Shown here: one piece after another, positions 7,963 through 16,273 of the stretch | How positions within the stretch are numbered: the stretch's first letter is position 1 | How the letters are laid out: the number at the start of each line of letters is the position of its first letter | Source: Myxococcota bacterium | Lineage (GTDB): Bacteria; Myxococcota_A; UBA9160; UBA6930 | Assembly (NCBI GenBank): GCA_028277885.1 | Contig: JANQFK010000069.1 | Location: forward strand, 1-48,217 | DNA length: 48,217 nt | Reading direction: 5' to 3' | Notes under the pieces: generated by a model | Seen by the model: the letters and a program-made list of their open reading frames with translations, nothing else | Database searches by the model: none | Told to the model about the DNA's origin: nothing | Position numbers and translations under genes: made by a program

Positions 7963-8900
7963 GGACGTCCGCCGCGCAGCTCGGCGAGGAACTGCTCGTA
8001 GTCCCGGATGTAGTCGTCGGGATCGTAGTAGTCCGAGGCGAACACGAGCAGCTTGGCGTCGGCGCTGTACTTGTACTGGGTCGCCCAGACCATGGGCGGC
8101 AGGTAGATGCCGATGCTGGGGTCGCTCAGCAGGAACTCCTCGCGGGTCTCGCCGTCGTCGGCCACCACCGCGGTGCTCCCGCTCACGCACACCAGGAACT
8201 GGTGGCAGGCGCGGTGGGCGTGCTCGCCGCGCACCTCCTCGCTCTCCACGTCGAAGACCATGAAGTAGCGCCGCACCGGGAAGGGGATGTCGCGCTCGAA
8301 CTCCCCCACCGAGAGGATGCCGCGCATGTCGATGATCCGCGGAAGCTGGTGCAGGGTGACGCCCCGGACCCCGGTCCGGCGCACGCCCTCGAACTCCTGG
8401 GGCACCGGGCGGACCATCTTGACCGGCTCCGCGGCCGGCGCCGAATCCACGTAGCCGCTGATGCGCGCCGGGTTGCCCACCACGACGGAGTTGGCGGGCA
8501 CGGTCCGGTTCACCACCGAGCCCGGCCCGATCCGGGCGTTCTGGCCGACGTTCACGCCGCGGAAGATCGTCGCGTTGGCGCCGAGGCAGGCCCGGGCGTG
8601 CACGATGGTGCGGGCCTCGGGCGGCGACTTGTGGTCGAAGGAGTCGGCGCCCAGGGTCACGTTGGGGCCGATGGTGACGTCGTCCTCGACCACCACGCCG
8701 AGCCAGGCCTGGGCGCCGGCCTCGATCCGCACGCCGTTGCCGATCACCACCCCGCGCCGGATCGAGACGTGCTCGCCGAGCTCGCAGTGGGCGCCGATGA
8801 CGGCGCCCTCCTCCACGTGGGCGAAGGCCGCGATGCGCGTGCCGTGCCCGACGTCGTCGGTCTCGCACGCCGCGAGGGGGTGGACGCCCTCCCGGCTCAC
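7959..8900 (-). CDS. fdtD: bifunctional sugar N-acyltransferase / 3,4-ketoisomerase (FdtD/WxcM type)
   Basis: 313 residues with two domains. Residues 1 to about 165 are a left-handed beta-helix acyltransferase (GTRIAAFAHVEEGAVIG, DSFDHKSPPEARTIVH with the likely catalytic histidine, and NSVVVGNPARI). Residues about 175-313 are an FdtA-like cupin with GEHAHRACHQFLVCVSGS carrying the family's H-A-H residues and YLPPMVWATQYKYS. FdtA-type domains convert dTDP-4-keto-6-deoxyglucose to the 3-keto isomer; after transamination the first domain acylates the 3-amino group. The GTG start at 8900 overlaps the glycosyltransferase stop (GTGA). The same fusion is known in WxcM and FdtD. The aminotransferase at 2987 would supply the middle step. 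Confidence 0.9.
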   Translation of the reverse strand: MSREGVHPLAACETDDVGHGTRIAAFAHVEEGAVIGAHCELGEHVSIRRGVVIGNGVRIEAGAQAWLGVVVEDDVTIGPNVTLGADSFDHKSPPEARTIVHARACLGANATIFRGVNVGQNARIGPGSVVNRTVPANSVVVGNPARISGYVDSAPAAEPVKMVRPVPQEFEGVRRTGVRGVTLHQLPRIIDMRGILSVGEFERDIPFPVRRYFMVFDVESEEVRGEHAHRACHQFLVCVSGSTAVVADDGETREEFLLSDPSIGIYLPPMVWATQYKYSADAKLLVFASDYYDPDDYIRDYEQFLAELRGGRP

Positions 8901-9838
8901 GGGCTGCGCTCCCCCTCGAACTCCCGGCGGGCCATCACGATGGCCTGGGGCCGGCCCTTCGAGTTCTCGAAGTTGCGCCAGATGTAGGAGCCGATGATGC
9001 CGAGGCCGAAGGTGTTGAGGCCGCCGAAGAAGGTGAGGGTCACGATGGTGGCCGCGTAGCCGGCCACCATGTCCGAGCCCAGCAGCCGCGCCACGAACAC
9101 GAAGCTCCCGAACACCAGGGAGAAGGCGAGGCCCAGGGCGCCGAGGATCACCAGCAGCCGGATCGGCAGGTCCGAGAACGCGAAGGCGCTGTCCATCACG
9201 TAGCGGAGGCTGCGGCCGAGGGTCCAGCCGCTGCTGCCGTGGCGGCGGGGCAGCCGGCGGTAGGGCACCAGCTTGCGCCGGAAGCCCAGCCAGAAGAGCA
9301 GCCCCACCAGCGAGCTGTTGCGCTCGTCGAGGGAGATCAGGTGGTCGCGGATCACGAGGTTGCAGCCGAACACGTCCACGCCGCCCTCGGGCATCTCGCG
9401 CTGCACCAGCCGCCGGTAGAGCCACCAGTAGGCCTGGGACGTGGCGCGCTTCAGCGGCGGATCGTCGCGCCCGGCCCGCACCCCGATGGCGGCGTCCACG
9501 CCCTCGTTCTCCAGGGCCTGGAAGAACTCGAGCATCAGCTCCGGGGGCTCCTGGAGGTCGGCCGCCATCACGGCGAAGTAGGGCCCGCGGGCGGCCTCGA
9601 GGCCGGTGCGGATGGCCGGGAAGGAGCCGAAGTTGCGCGAGTGGACGAGCAGCTGGGAGGAGAAGGAGGCCTTGGGGAGCAGCTCGCCCAGCAGCTCCGC
9701 CGAGCGGTCGGGGCTCCCGTCGACCACGAACACCACCTCGAGGGGGTGGCGCAGCTCGCCGTCGACCCGCTCGAGGGCCGCGACCAGCTCGGGGAGCGAG
9801 CCCTCGTTCTTGTAGACGGGAATTACGATCGAGTACAT
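8897..9838 (-). CDS. GT2 glycosyltransferase, polyprenyl-phosphate sugar synthase type
   Basis: 313 residues. The N-terminal GT-A domain begins MYSIVIPVYKNEGSL and contains VVDGSPDRS and MAADLQEPPELM, the D-x-Q/D region of DPM1/GtrB-like enzymes. Two membrane helices follow (about residues 225-250 and 258-282). Such proteins load a sugar on undecaprenyl phosphate at the inner membrane for later transfer outside. First gene of a coupled row with the FdtD-like and beta-helix genes, so it may handle the amino sugar made by its neighbours; that is inference. Confidence 0.88.
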   Translation of the reverse strand: MYSIVIPVYKNEGSLPELVAALERVDGELRHPLEVVFVVDGSPDRSAELLGELLPKASFSSQLLVHSRNFGSFPAIRTGLEAARGPYFAVMAADLQEPPELMLEFFQALENEGVDAAIGVRAGRDDPPLKRATSQAYWWLYRRLVQREMPEGGVDVFGCNLVIRDHLISLDERNSSLVGLLFWLGFRRKLVPYRRLPRRHGSSGWTLGRSLRYVMDSAFAFSDLPIRLLVILGALGLAFSLVFGSFVFVARLLGSDMVAGYAATIVTLTFFGGLNTFGLGIIGSYIWRNFENSKGRPQAIVMARREFEGERSP

Positions 9839-9876
9839 GCCGGCTGCCTGGGTCCGCCCCGCGACGGGAACGGCAC

Positions 9877-9882
9877 ATGATA
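9877..9882 (-). promoter_or_regulatory. possible -10 box TATCAT upstream of the GT2/fdtD/beta-helix row
   Basis: On the minus strand TGTATCAT lies about 38 bases before the ATG at 9838, five of six matches to TATAAT. No good -35 box is seen at the right spacing. The 129-base gap to the SGNH gene makes a separate promoter plausible. Confidence 0.35.
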
Positions 9883-9967
9883 CACGGCGGTGCCCTTCGG
9901 GGGGCCGCCGCGGCGCGGCCGATCTGGCGAAGCCCGCCTCCCCTGGGGGAAAGCGTGCCGCCGGAGG

Positions 9968-11128
9968 TCAGTCCGCGAAGGGCGGCCGGGCGCGCAGGTG
10001 CCCGAGCAGCGCCCGGGCGACCCGCTCGGCGCCCTCCTCGTTGAAGTGCACGTCGTCGTAGAAGGAGCGCGTGTCCTTGGGGAGCGCGGCCGCGAGGTCG
10101 ATGCAGTCCGACCCGCTCTCCCGGCAGAAGCCGAGCAGCGCCTCGTTGTAGGTCGCGAAGGCCCGGGCCAGGGACGCGACCGAGTAGTAGTCGTTGGTGC
10201 CGAGTTCGCCGAGCGGCCCGACGCGGCCCATCCAGAGCAGCGAGCGCTCGCGCTCGGGGAGGTCGTCGCGGTAGATCGTGGGCTGGGTGAGGAAGACGAC
10301 GCGCACGGCGTGCTCGCGGGCGAGGGCGGCCATGCGGTCCAGGTTGCCCACGTACTCCTCGAGGGCGTCGCCGAGGTCGGGGAGCGCGTCGCGGAGCCGC
10401 GCCGCCCCGGCGCGATGCTCGCGCCAGACCGCGTAGTTCCGGCCGGCGCGGTCCTCGATGTTCCGCCAGTTGGACCGCGAGCGCAGCTGGCGGCGGGTGC
10501 GGTCGAGCAGGCCGTAGAGGGCCGAGCGGCTCGGCGGGACCAGCGCGAACTCGAGGGGGAACTCCTCGAAGGCCCGGGGCAGCAGGTAGGCGCGGTCTTC
10601 GGGCCGCTCGGGGTCCCGCGGGCGGTAGCGCTCCGCGCCGAGCCGGCGGTAGGCGTCGTTCGCGCCGAGCAGCAGCACCAGGGCGTCGATCTCCTCGTGC
10701 TGCTCGAGCAGGTGGCGCACCTGGAGCACGTGCTCCGAGCTGTAGCGCCCGGCCTTGCCGACGTTCCCCACCCAGACCCGCTGGCCCGTGTCCTCGCGCA
10801 GCAGCTCCTGGAGCCGCTGGGGCCAGGCCTCGGCCTGGTCGAGGTACAGGCACTGGGTGGTGCTGCCTCCCACGGCGAGGATCCGCCAGGTCTCGTCGCC
10901 GGTGGGCTCGTCGGCCCGCATGCCCTGGGAGTTGGTGACGAAGCGGGACGGACCGGAGACGCCGGGCATGATCTCGCTGCGCGGCTCGAAGGTGAAGTCG
11001 AGGCCCGCGGCGTAGACCCGGTAGTGGCTCGGCGCCGGGAGCAGCAGGCGCACGAAGAGCTCGCCGACGCCCAGGGAGGCGGCGAGCGTGAACGCGAGCA
11101 GCCCGCCGGCGGCGGCGATCCTGCGCAT
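9968..11128 (-). CDS. membrane-anchored SGNH/GDSL hydrolase
   Basis: 386 residues. A hydrophobic N-terminal segment (MRRIAAAGGLLAFTLAASLGV) acts as signal or anchor. SGNH blocks are visible in order: GGSTTQ with the nucleophile serine (near residue 90), GNVGKAGRYSSEH (glycine), LLGAND (asparagine) and FYDDVHFNEEG with the D-x-x-H pair at the C-terminus. This is a periplasmic serine esterase fold, often an acetyl-esterase or acyltransferase partner in polysaccharide loci. It lies 26 bp after the sulfotransferase at 11155 in the same direction, so the two are probably cotranscribed. Substrate unknown. Confidence 0.85.
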   Translation of the reverse strand: MRRIAAAGGLLAFTLAASLGVGELFVRLLLPAPSHYRVYAAGLDFTFEPRSEIMPGVSGPSRFVTNSQGMRADEPTGDETWRILAVGGSTTQCLYLDQAEAWPQRLQELLREDTGQRVWVGNVGKAGRYSSEHVLQVRHLLEQHEEIDALVLLLGANDAYRRLGAERYRPRDPERPEDRAYLLPRAFEEFPLEFALVPPSRSALYGLLDRTRRQLRSRSNWRNIEDRAGRNYAVWREHRAGAARLRDALPDLGDALEEYVGNLDRMAALAREHAVRVVFLTQPTIYRDDLPERERSLLWMGRVGPLGELGTNDYYSVASLARAFATYNEALLGFCRESGSDCIDLAAALPKDTRSFYDDVHFNEEGAERVARALLGHLRARPPFAD

Positions 11129-11154
11129 GGGCCCGGCCTCCCGCCCGCTCCCGC

Positions 11155-12081
11155 CTAGCGGGAGGCGGCGCCCCAGGCCGAGAGGTCGCGTCCGACGAGC
11201 CTCTCGAGCCGCTCGTTGTGGGGCCGGAAGTAGTGCTCCAGCTCGCGCCGCAGCCCGGGGTCGAGAGGGGGCTGCTGCGCGGTGCGCTCGGGCAGCAGGG
11301 CCCGCAGGCGCGGGCGCAGGCTCGCGGGGACGAAGCGCCGCAGCGCCTCGCCGACCTGGAGGACGCGAGCCGCGGCCGGGGTGCGGACGGCCTGGCGCCG
11401 CACGTTGCGGGCCTCGGCATCCGCGAGGGGGGCACTCGGGTCGACGCCGAGGAAGCTCCACACCTCCCGGGTCAGGGCCCGCGGGTCGCGGCTCAGGTCC
11501 TCGTAGAAGAGCACCTTGATCCGGTCCCAGTCGAAGAGCGCGCCGTAGCGCTCGAGCTGCTCGGCGTAGCGCCCGACCTCGAGGTAGAGCCCGTGGCGCG
11601 TGGTGACGCCGAGGTTCACCAGGCCCTCCCGCCAGCGCTTCGCGCCCTCCTCTCCGGAGAAGCGCTCCACGCCGTCGTCGTGGGCGAGGTCGTGCTCGAT
11701 GGCCGCGGCGAAGGAGAGGGTCTCGAGCCCGCGGCTGAAGCGATGCCACCAGTGGGAGTAGGCGCGGTCCACGGGGTTGCGCAGCAGCGCGATCAGGCGC
11801 GCCTCGGGCAGGCTCGCGCGGATGCGCTCGGGAGCGAAGGGCAGGAACAGGTGGAAGACGCGGCCCTCGCCCGCGATGCGCTCCCCCTGCCAGTGCGCGA
11901 AGTACTTGCGCCAGTAGAAGTCGAGCCCCTTCTCGTACTCGGCCTCGAAGAACACCGGCTCCTTGGGGTAGGAGAAGCAGACGTCCGGGTGCTGGCCGAG
12001 ATAGGCGGCCAGGGAGGTGGTCCCGCACTTCGGGGCACCGAGCAGCAGGAAGTCCGGTCGTCGGGTCTCGCCGGGGCTCAT
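11155..12081 (-). CDS. sulfotransferase (Sulfotransfer_1, N-deacetylase/sulfotransferase-like)
   Basis: 308 residues. FLLLGAPKCGTTSLAAYLGQHPDV is the PAPS 5'-phosphosulfate loop of the heparan-sulfate type family, and ARLIALLRNPVDRAYSHWWH is the 3'-phosphate site with its serine. KEPVFFE and YSHW are typical of members acting on sugars. ATG at 12081 is preferred because the conserved P-loop starts about 11 residues later; an ATG at 12117 would add a poorly conserved leader. Third sulfotransferase of the locus and the closest to the glycosyltransferase genes, which it faces divergently. Confidence 0.88.
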   Translation of the reverse strand: MSPGETRRPDFLLLGAPKCGTTSLAAYLGQHPDVCFSYPKEPVFFEAEYEKGLDFYWRKYFAHWQGERIAGEGRVFHLFLPFAPERIRASLPEARLIALLRNPVDRAYSHWWHRFSRGLETLSFAAAIEHDLAHDDGVERFSGEEGAKRWREGLVNLGVTTRHGLYLEVGRYAEQLERYGALFDWDRIKVLFYEDLSRDPRALTREVWSFLGVDPSAPLADAEARNVRRQAVRTPAAARVLQVGEALRRFVPASLRPRLRALLPERTAQQPPLDPGLRRELEHYFRPHNERLERLVGRDLSAWGAASR

Positions 12082-12139
12082 GACGGCCGGCCAGCATACA
12101 TCATCCCGGCAGGCCATCGGGCGAGCACCACGGCGACGG

Positions 12140-12159
12140 GCCCGGGCGCGCGCCCGGGC
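12140..12159. promoter_or_regulatory. perfect 20-bp palindrome between divergent genes
   Basis: GCCCGGGCGCGCGCCCGGGC reads the same on both strands. It lies between the sulfotransferase (minus, from 12081) and the first GT4 gene (plus, from 12210). Its position upstream of both genes argues against a terminator and for an operator or chance GC-rich symmetry. Confidence 0.35.
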
Positions 12160-12209
12160 TGGAGATCGCGAGGGGCGGAGACTACCGTTGCGCGCGTGCG
12201 GGCGCCTCG

Positions 12210-13457
12210 ATGGAACGCGTGCGGGTGCCGGAGGTGACCGTGGGGAGCGAGCCCGCGCTGCGCGTCTGCCTGGCCATGTACCCCTGGCCTCCGGACTTCG
12301 CGGGACACGCGGTCCAGTTCCGCCAGTGCTTCCCGTTCTTCGCCGAGCGCGGCGTCTCGATCACGGTGCTGACGCGGCGGCCGATGATCGACGCCCCCTG
12401 GCCCGAGGAGGGCGTCCCGATCCACCGGGACCTGCGCCCGGGCGACGGCGTCTGGCCCAACGTCGTGCGCACGCTCCAGTTCCGCCGCCACCTGCGGGAG
12501 AACGCGCACCGCTACGACGTCGTGCACTCGACGCCCGCCTCCTGGGACTTCGTGCTGAACCTGCCGTACCTGGAGCGCCTGGGCATCGCCAGCGTGGCGG
12601 AGATGGTGCAGCTCGGCGGCGACGACCCGGTGCGCATCTCCCGCTCGCCCCTCGGCCACCGCAAGCTCGCGCTGCTGCGCCGGGTCGATGCGTGGGTCGG
12701 CATCTCCTGGGTCTTCCTGCCCACCCTCCGGGCCGTGGGCATCCCCGACTCCGAGTTCCACCGGATCTACTGCGGCGTGGACCTCGAGCGCTACCGGCCC
12801 CGCACCGCCGAGGAGCGCCGCGCGCTGCGCGCCAAGCTCGACGTGCCCGAGGACGCGCGGCTCGTGGTCTCCGTCGGCTCCGTGATCCCGCGCAAGGGGA
12901 TGGACCGGGTGCTCGACGCCTGGCGCCAGACGAGCCCCGTGGTCGGGCGCGACCTGCTCGTCGTCCTCGGACCGGACCGCGTCGAGAACGGCCTGCTCCC
13001 GGAGTTCGTGGAGCACGCGGCCGGCCTGCGGCGCGCCGCCGAGGCGCCGAACCTGGCGGGGACGGTCCGCTTCATGGGACAGGTCGAGGAGGTGGAGGAG
13101 TACATGGGCGCCTCGGACGTGTTCCTGTTCCTCTCCCGGCGCGAGGGCCTCGGGAACGTGATCCTCGAGGCGCTGGCGAGCGGCCTGCCCTGCATCGTGA
13201 GCCCGCTCGACGGGATCGGGGCCGATCTCGTCGCCGAGGGCGAGACGGGCCTGGTGGCCGAGCATCCCGACGATGCGGGCGACGTGGCGCGGAAGCTGCG
13301 GGCGCTGCTCGAGGACGAGCCGCTGCGCGAGAAGATGGGGCGCGCCGGCGTGCGCGCCGCCCGCGAGCGCTTCTCCATGGAGACCCGGGTGGACGCGCTG
13401 ACGGCGCTGTGGCGGGAGCTCGTGGCGCGCCGCCGGGCCCGCACTCCCCGCCCGTGA
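12210..13457 (+). CDS. GT4-family glycosyltransferase, first of a tandem pair
   Basis: 415 residues, GT-B fold. The N-terminal domain opens ALRVCLAMYPWPPDFAGHAVQF (acceptor side). The C-terminal domain carries VVSVGSVIPRKGMDRVL and the donor-binding E-x7-E region (SRREGLGNVILEALASGLPCIVS). Family enzymes transfer a sugar from a nucleotide donor with retention. No membrane segment is seen, so it is probably cytoplasmic and acts on a lipid-linked glycan. The start is set at 12210; ribosome binding is weak. It is followed with a four-base overlap by a clear paralogue. Confidence 0.9.
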   Translation: MERVRVPEVTVGSEPALRVCLAMYPWPPDFAGHAVQFRQCFPFFAERGVSITVLTRRPMIDAPWPEEGVPIHRDLRPGDGVWPNVVRTLQFRRHLRENAHRYDVVHSTPASWDFVLNLPYLERLGIASVAEMVQLGGDDPVRISRSPLGHRKLALLRRVDAWVGISWVFLPTLRAVGIPDSEFHRIYCGVDLERYRPRTAEERRALRAKLDVPEDARLVVSVGSVIPRKGMDRVLDAWRQTSPVVGRDLLVVLGPDRVENGLLPEFVEHAAGLRRAAEAPNLAGTVRFMGQVEEVEEYMGASDVFLFLSRREGLGNVILEALASGLPCIVSPLDGIGADLVAEGETGLVAEHPDDAGDVARKLRALLEDEPLREKMGRAGVRAARERFSMETRVDALTALWRELVARRRARTPRP

Positions 13458-14650
13458 CGCCGCCTCGCATCCGGGTCTGCAGCCTGCTCGGCCTGTACCC
13501 CCCGGACTTCTCGGGTCACGGCATCCTGTGGGAGCAGCTGCTGCCCCAGCTCGAGGCGCACGGCGTCGCCGCGGACGTCGTGGTGCGCCGACCGTTCTCC
13601 GAGGTGACCTGGCGGGCCGCCGAGGACCCGCGCGTGAAGCGGCTGCGACCCGCACCGGGCGAGCCCGGTGCCGCGCTCCGCGGCGCCTGGCGCCTGCGTG
13701 GCTTCCTGCGCCGCCACCGCCGCGACTACGACCTGATCCACACCACCTGCTTCGGTCCGGAGTTCTTCCTGGTGCTGCCGACGCTGCGCCGGCTCGGCCT
13801 GCCCTGGATCCTCGAGATGACGCTGATCGGGTCCGACGACCCGCTCACGATCCGAGGCCAGCGCCTCGGCGGGCTCAAGCTCGCGCTGCTGCGCGACGCC
13901 GACCGCTGGATCGGCGTCTCCGACGCGTTCCGGCCCCTGCTCGCCGAGGCCGGCATCCCGGAGGAGCGCTTCCGCTGCCTGCACCCGGGCATCGACCTCG
14001 AGCGCTTCCGGCCGCCGGGCGAGGACGAGCGGCGCGCCGCCCGCGCCTCGCTCGACGTCCCGCCCGAGGCGCGGGTCGTGGTGAGCGTGGGCTCGCTGAT
14101 GGCCCGCAAGGGCATGGACCGCCTGGCCCGGGCCTGGGCCCGCACCGGGCCGCGCCCGGGCCGCGACCTGCTGCTGCTGGTGGGGCCGGCCTCGGTGGCG
14201 GAGGGCCTGCGGGCCGAGCACCTCCCCCACGTGCGCGAGCTCGAGGCCCTGGCCGCACGGCCGGAGCTCGCGGGCACGATCCGCATCACCGGGCGAAGCG
14301 ACGACGTCGAGCGCTGGCTCGCCGCCTCGGACGTCTTCGCGCTGCTCTCGCGGCGCGAGGGCTTCGGCACGGTGACCGCCGAGGCCATGGCGTGCGGGCT
14401 GCCCTGCCTGGTGTCCTCCCTCGACGGCATCGGGCGCGAGATCGTCGACGAGGGACGCACCGGGCACGTCTTCGACGAGCCCGTGGACGAGGCCGCCGTG
14501 GCCGAGCACCTGCGGGCGCTGCTCGACGACCCGGGCCGGCTCCGCGCCCTCGGGGCCGAGGCCGCGCGCACCGCCCGCGAGCGCTACTCCATCGCGGCGC
14601 GCGCCGGCACCCTGCGCGGCATCTACGACGAGCTGCTGGAGCGCGCCTGA
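13454..14650 (+). CDS. GT4-family glycosyltransferase, second of a tandem pair
   Basis: 398 residues, paralogous along its length to the gene before it (PPDFSGHG against PPDFAGHA; VVSVGSLMARKGMDRL against VVSVGSVIPRKGMDRV; SRREGFGTVTAEAMACGLPCLVSSLDGIG against the matching segment). The GTG start at 13454 shares bases with the upstream TGA (GTGA), so translation is likely coupled. A tandem duplication that diverged for two successive linkages is the simplest explanation. It converges with the DUF362 gene, 21 bp away. Confidence 0.9.
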   Translation: MTPPRIRVCSLLGLYPPDFSGHGILWEQLLPQLEAHGVAADVVVRRPFSEVTWRAAEDPRVKRLRPAPGEPGAALRGAWRLRGFLRRHRRDYDLIHTTCFGPEFFLVLPTLRRLGLPWILEMTLIGSDDPLTIRGQRLGGLKLALLRDADRWIGVSDAFRPLLAEAGIPEERFRCLHPGIDLERFRPPGEDERRAARASLDVPPEARVVVSVGSLMARKGMDRLARAWARTGPRPGRDLLLLVGPASVAEGLRAEHLPHVRELEALAARPELAGTIRITGRSDDVERWLAASDVFALLSRREGFGTVTAEAMACGLPCLVSSLDGIGREIVDEGRTGHVFDEPVDEAAVAEHLRALLDDPGRLRALGAEAARTARERYSIAARAGTLRGIYDELLERA

Positions 14651-14671
14651 GCCGCGCCGCCGGGCGCCGGC

Positions 14672-16039
14672 TCAGGCGGCCGCCCGGTCGCCGAGCTCGA
14701 TGTGGCCCTTCCAGCCGAAGTGGGGCTCGAAGCGGAAGCCCGAGCCCGGCGGGAGCTCGGCGAGGGGGCCCGCGAGGGCGGGCAGGCCGTCGCTCACCAG
14801 GGCGACCTGCTCCGGGTCGAAGTCGACGAGGGGATGGTGCGCGATGCGGAACGCGTTGGCGATGCTCGGGATCTTGCGCGGGTCGAAGCCCATCAGCCGC
14901 GCCGCCGCGAAGTCCACGCTCACGGGGTCGCTGCCGCCCAGGATCATCCCGGCCGCGAGGGCGTCGGGCGCCTCGGGGCCGTTCCCCTCCCCGGCCACGA
15001 TGCCGTCCACGATCGAGAGGTAGGGCTTGCGGGACGCCGCGCCCGCGGGCCGCAGGCGGCCGTCGGGCTCGCCGTAGAGCAGGAGCTTGTTCAGGTCGAG
15101 GATCATGCGCCAGATCGTGTCGTTCCCGTACCAGTTCCCGTTGCGGATCTGGTCCCGCGTCTCGCCGAACACCCGCGCGCCGAGGCGCTTCACCGGGACG
15201 AGCAGGCGCCCGTAGCGCTCCCGGCCGAACAGCACGGCCTTGAAGCGGCGCAGCAGCGCGCCCTCCAGGCTGCTGCGGGCGTCGTCCGACGGGAACTGGT
15301 CGCCGCCCCGGGCCGGCGTGCCCTCGTTGTGGTGGGGCAGGAAGTTCTTGTAGGTGTTGATCCCGACCAGGTTCTTGAGCGAGCAGGTGATCCCCGCCTT
15401 CTTGTGGGTCTTCCACTTGGGCAGGTTGATGAACACGTCCGACTCGATCACGGTGCGCGAGACGCGGTAGCGGTGATGGCCGCCGCTGTGGGCCGCGGTG
15501 GTCTCGCTCGACACGTAGTCGGAGCCGTAGTAGCCGAGCGGCGAGGGCGCGTGCCCCACGAACTCGGACCCGCCGGCCAGGTCGAACTCCACCGAGCCGC
15601 GCGGATCCCCGGGGCGCTTGCGGCGCTCCAGCACCACGCCGTCCTGCACCCGGAACTCCTGCTCGCGCAGGTCGAGGACCTCCACCTCGACGCCGGCCTC
15701 GGCACCGATGCGCCGCCACTGCTCGGCGTGCATCCGCTTCTCGAGCAGCGCCCACTGGCAGTCGGTCTGGGGTGAGTCGGCGATCGCGACCCGGCCCGAG
15801 CCGCCCAGGTGGCCCACCACCTTCTGGAGCACCGCGGTGATGAAGTTCGGGTGGGTGATGACGGAGCGCCACTCGCTGGCGTCGTAGCGGTGGTGGGAGG
15901 CCAGCCAGTTGGGCTTCAGGGTGACGGACTGCCCCGGCCGCAGGGCCTCGGCGAGCAGCCCGTCGAAGGGCTCGAGGGCCCGGGCGAGGCTCGGGAGCTC
16001 GTAGTCCGGGCAGGCTTCGATCCGGGTGGCGGCGGTCAT
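14672..16039 (-). CDS. DUF362 domain protein
   Basis: 455 residues. DUF362 features are visible: LKPNWL near the N-terminus, INLPKWKTHKKAGITCSLKNLVGI in the middle, and the closing SIVDGIVAGEGNGPE / MILGGSDPVSVDFAAARLMGFDP. No iron-sulfur cysteine cluster is seen, unlike some family members. The biochemical role of DUF362 is not established. A GGAG lies about eight bases before the ATG. It diverges from the GT2 gene at 16274 and converges with the GT4 pair, so a glycan-linked function is only suggested by location. Confidence 0.85.
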   Translation of the reverse strand: MTAATRIEACPDYELPSLARALEPFDGLLAEALRPGQSVTLKPNWLASHHRYDASEWRSVITHPNFITAVLQKVVGHLGGSGRVAIADSPQTDCQWALLEKRMHAEQWRRIGAEAGVEVEVLDLREQEFRVQDGVVLERRKRPGDPRGSVEFDLAGGSEFVGHAPSPLGYYGSDYVSSETTAAHSGGHHRYRVSRTVIESDVFINLPKWKTHKKAGITCSLKNLVGINTYKNFLPHHNEGTPARGGDQFPSDDARSSLEGALLRRFKAVLFGRERYGRLLVPVKRLGARVFGETRDQIRNGNWYGNDTIWRMILDLNKLLLYGEPDGRLRPAGAASRKPYLSIVDGIVAGEGNGPEAPDALAAGMILGGSDPVSVDFAAARLMGFDPRKIPSIANAFRIAHHPLVDFDPEQVALVSDGLPALAGPLAELPPGSGFRFEPHFGWKGHIELGDRAAA

Positions 16040-16115
16040 GGTCGGCTCCGGCCCCGGTGGGACACCGCCCGGGGCGGGCCCGGGCGGCCTCGGGGTTCTT
16101 TAGCCCAGGCCACCG

Positions 16116-16142
16116 GGGGCCCGCAGGAAGCTCGCGGGCCCC
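16116..16142 (+). other. 9-bp stem hairpin in the DUF362 / GT2 divergent region
   Basis: GGGGCCCGC at 16116-16124 pairs with GCGGGCCCC at 16134-16142 across a nine-base loop. It could form in the leader of either divergent transcript. No T-run follows, so it is not called a terminator. Confidence 0.4.
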
Positions 16143-16192
16143 GCGCGCCGAGCCCGGCCGGCCCGGGCCCCGCGGGGACTCCCTCTCGGCCC

Positions 16193-16210
16193 GCGTGGAC
16201 CGGTCCACGC
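16193..16210. promoter_or_regulatory. perfect 18-bp palindrome, candidate operator
   Basis: GCGTGGACCGGTCCACGC is self-complementary and lies 63 bp upstream of the GT2 start at 16274, between divergent genes. Length and position suit a dimeric regulator's site. No other copy was seen in the window. Confidence 0.45.
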
Positions 16211-16273
16211 CCGTTTTCCTGCCACGAAGCGCCTCCAGCCCCCACTTCCTCGCAGAAGCAGAGGAGGCCCCGG

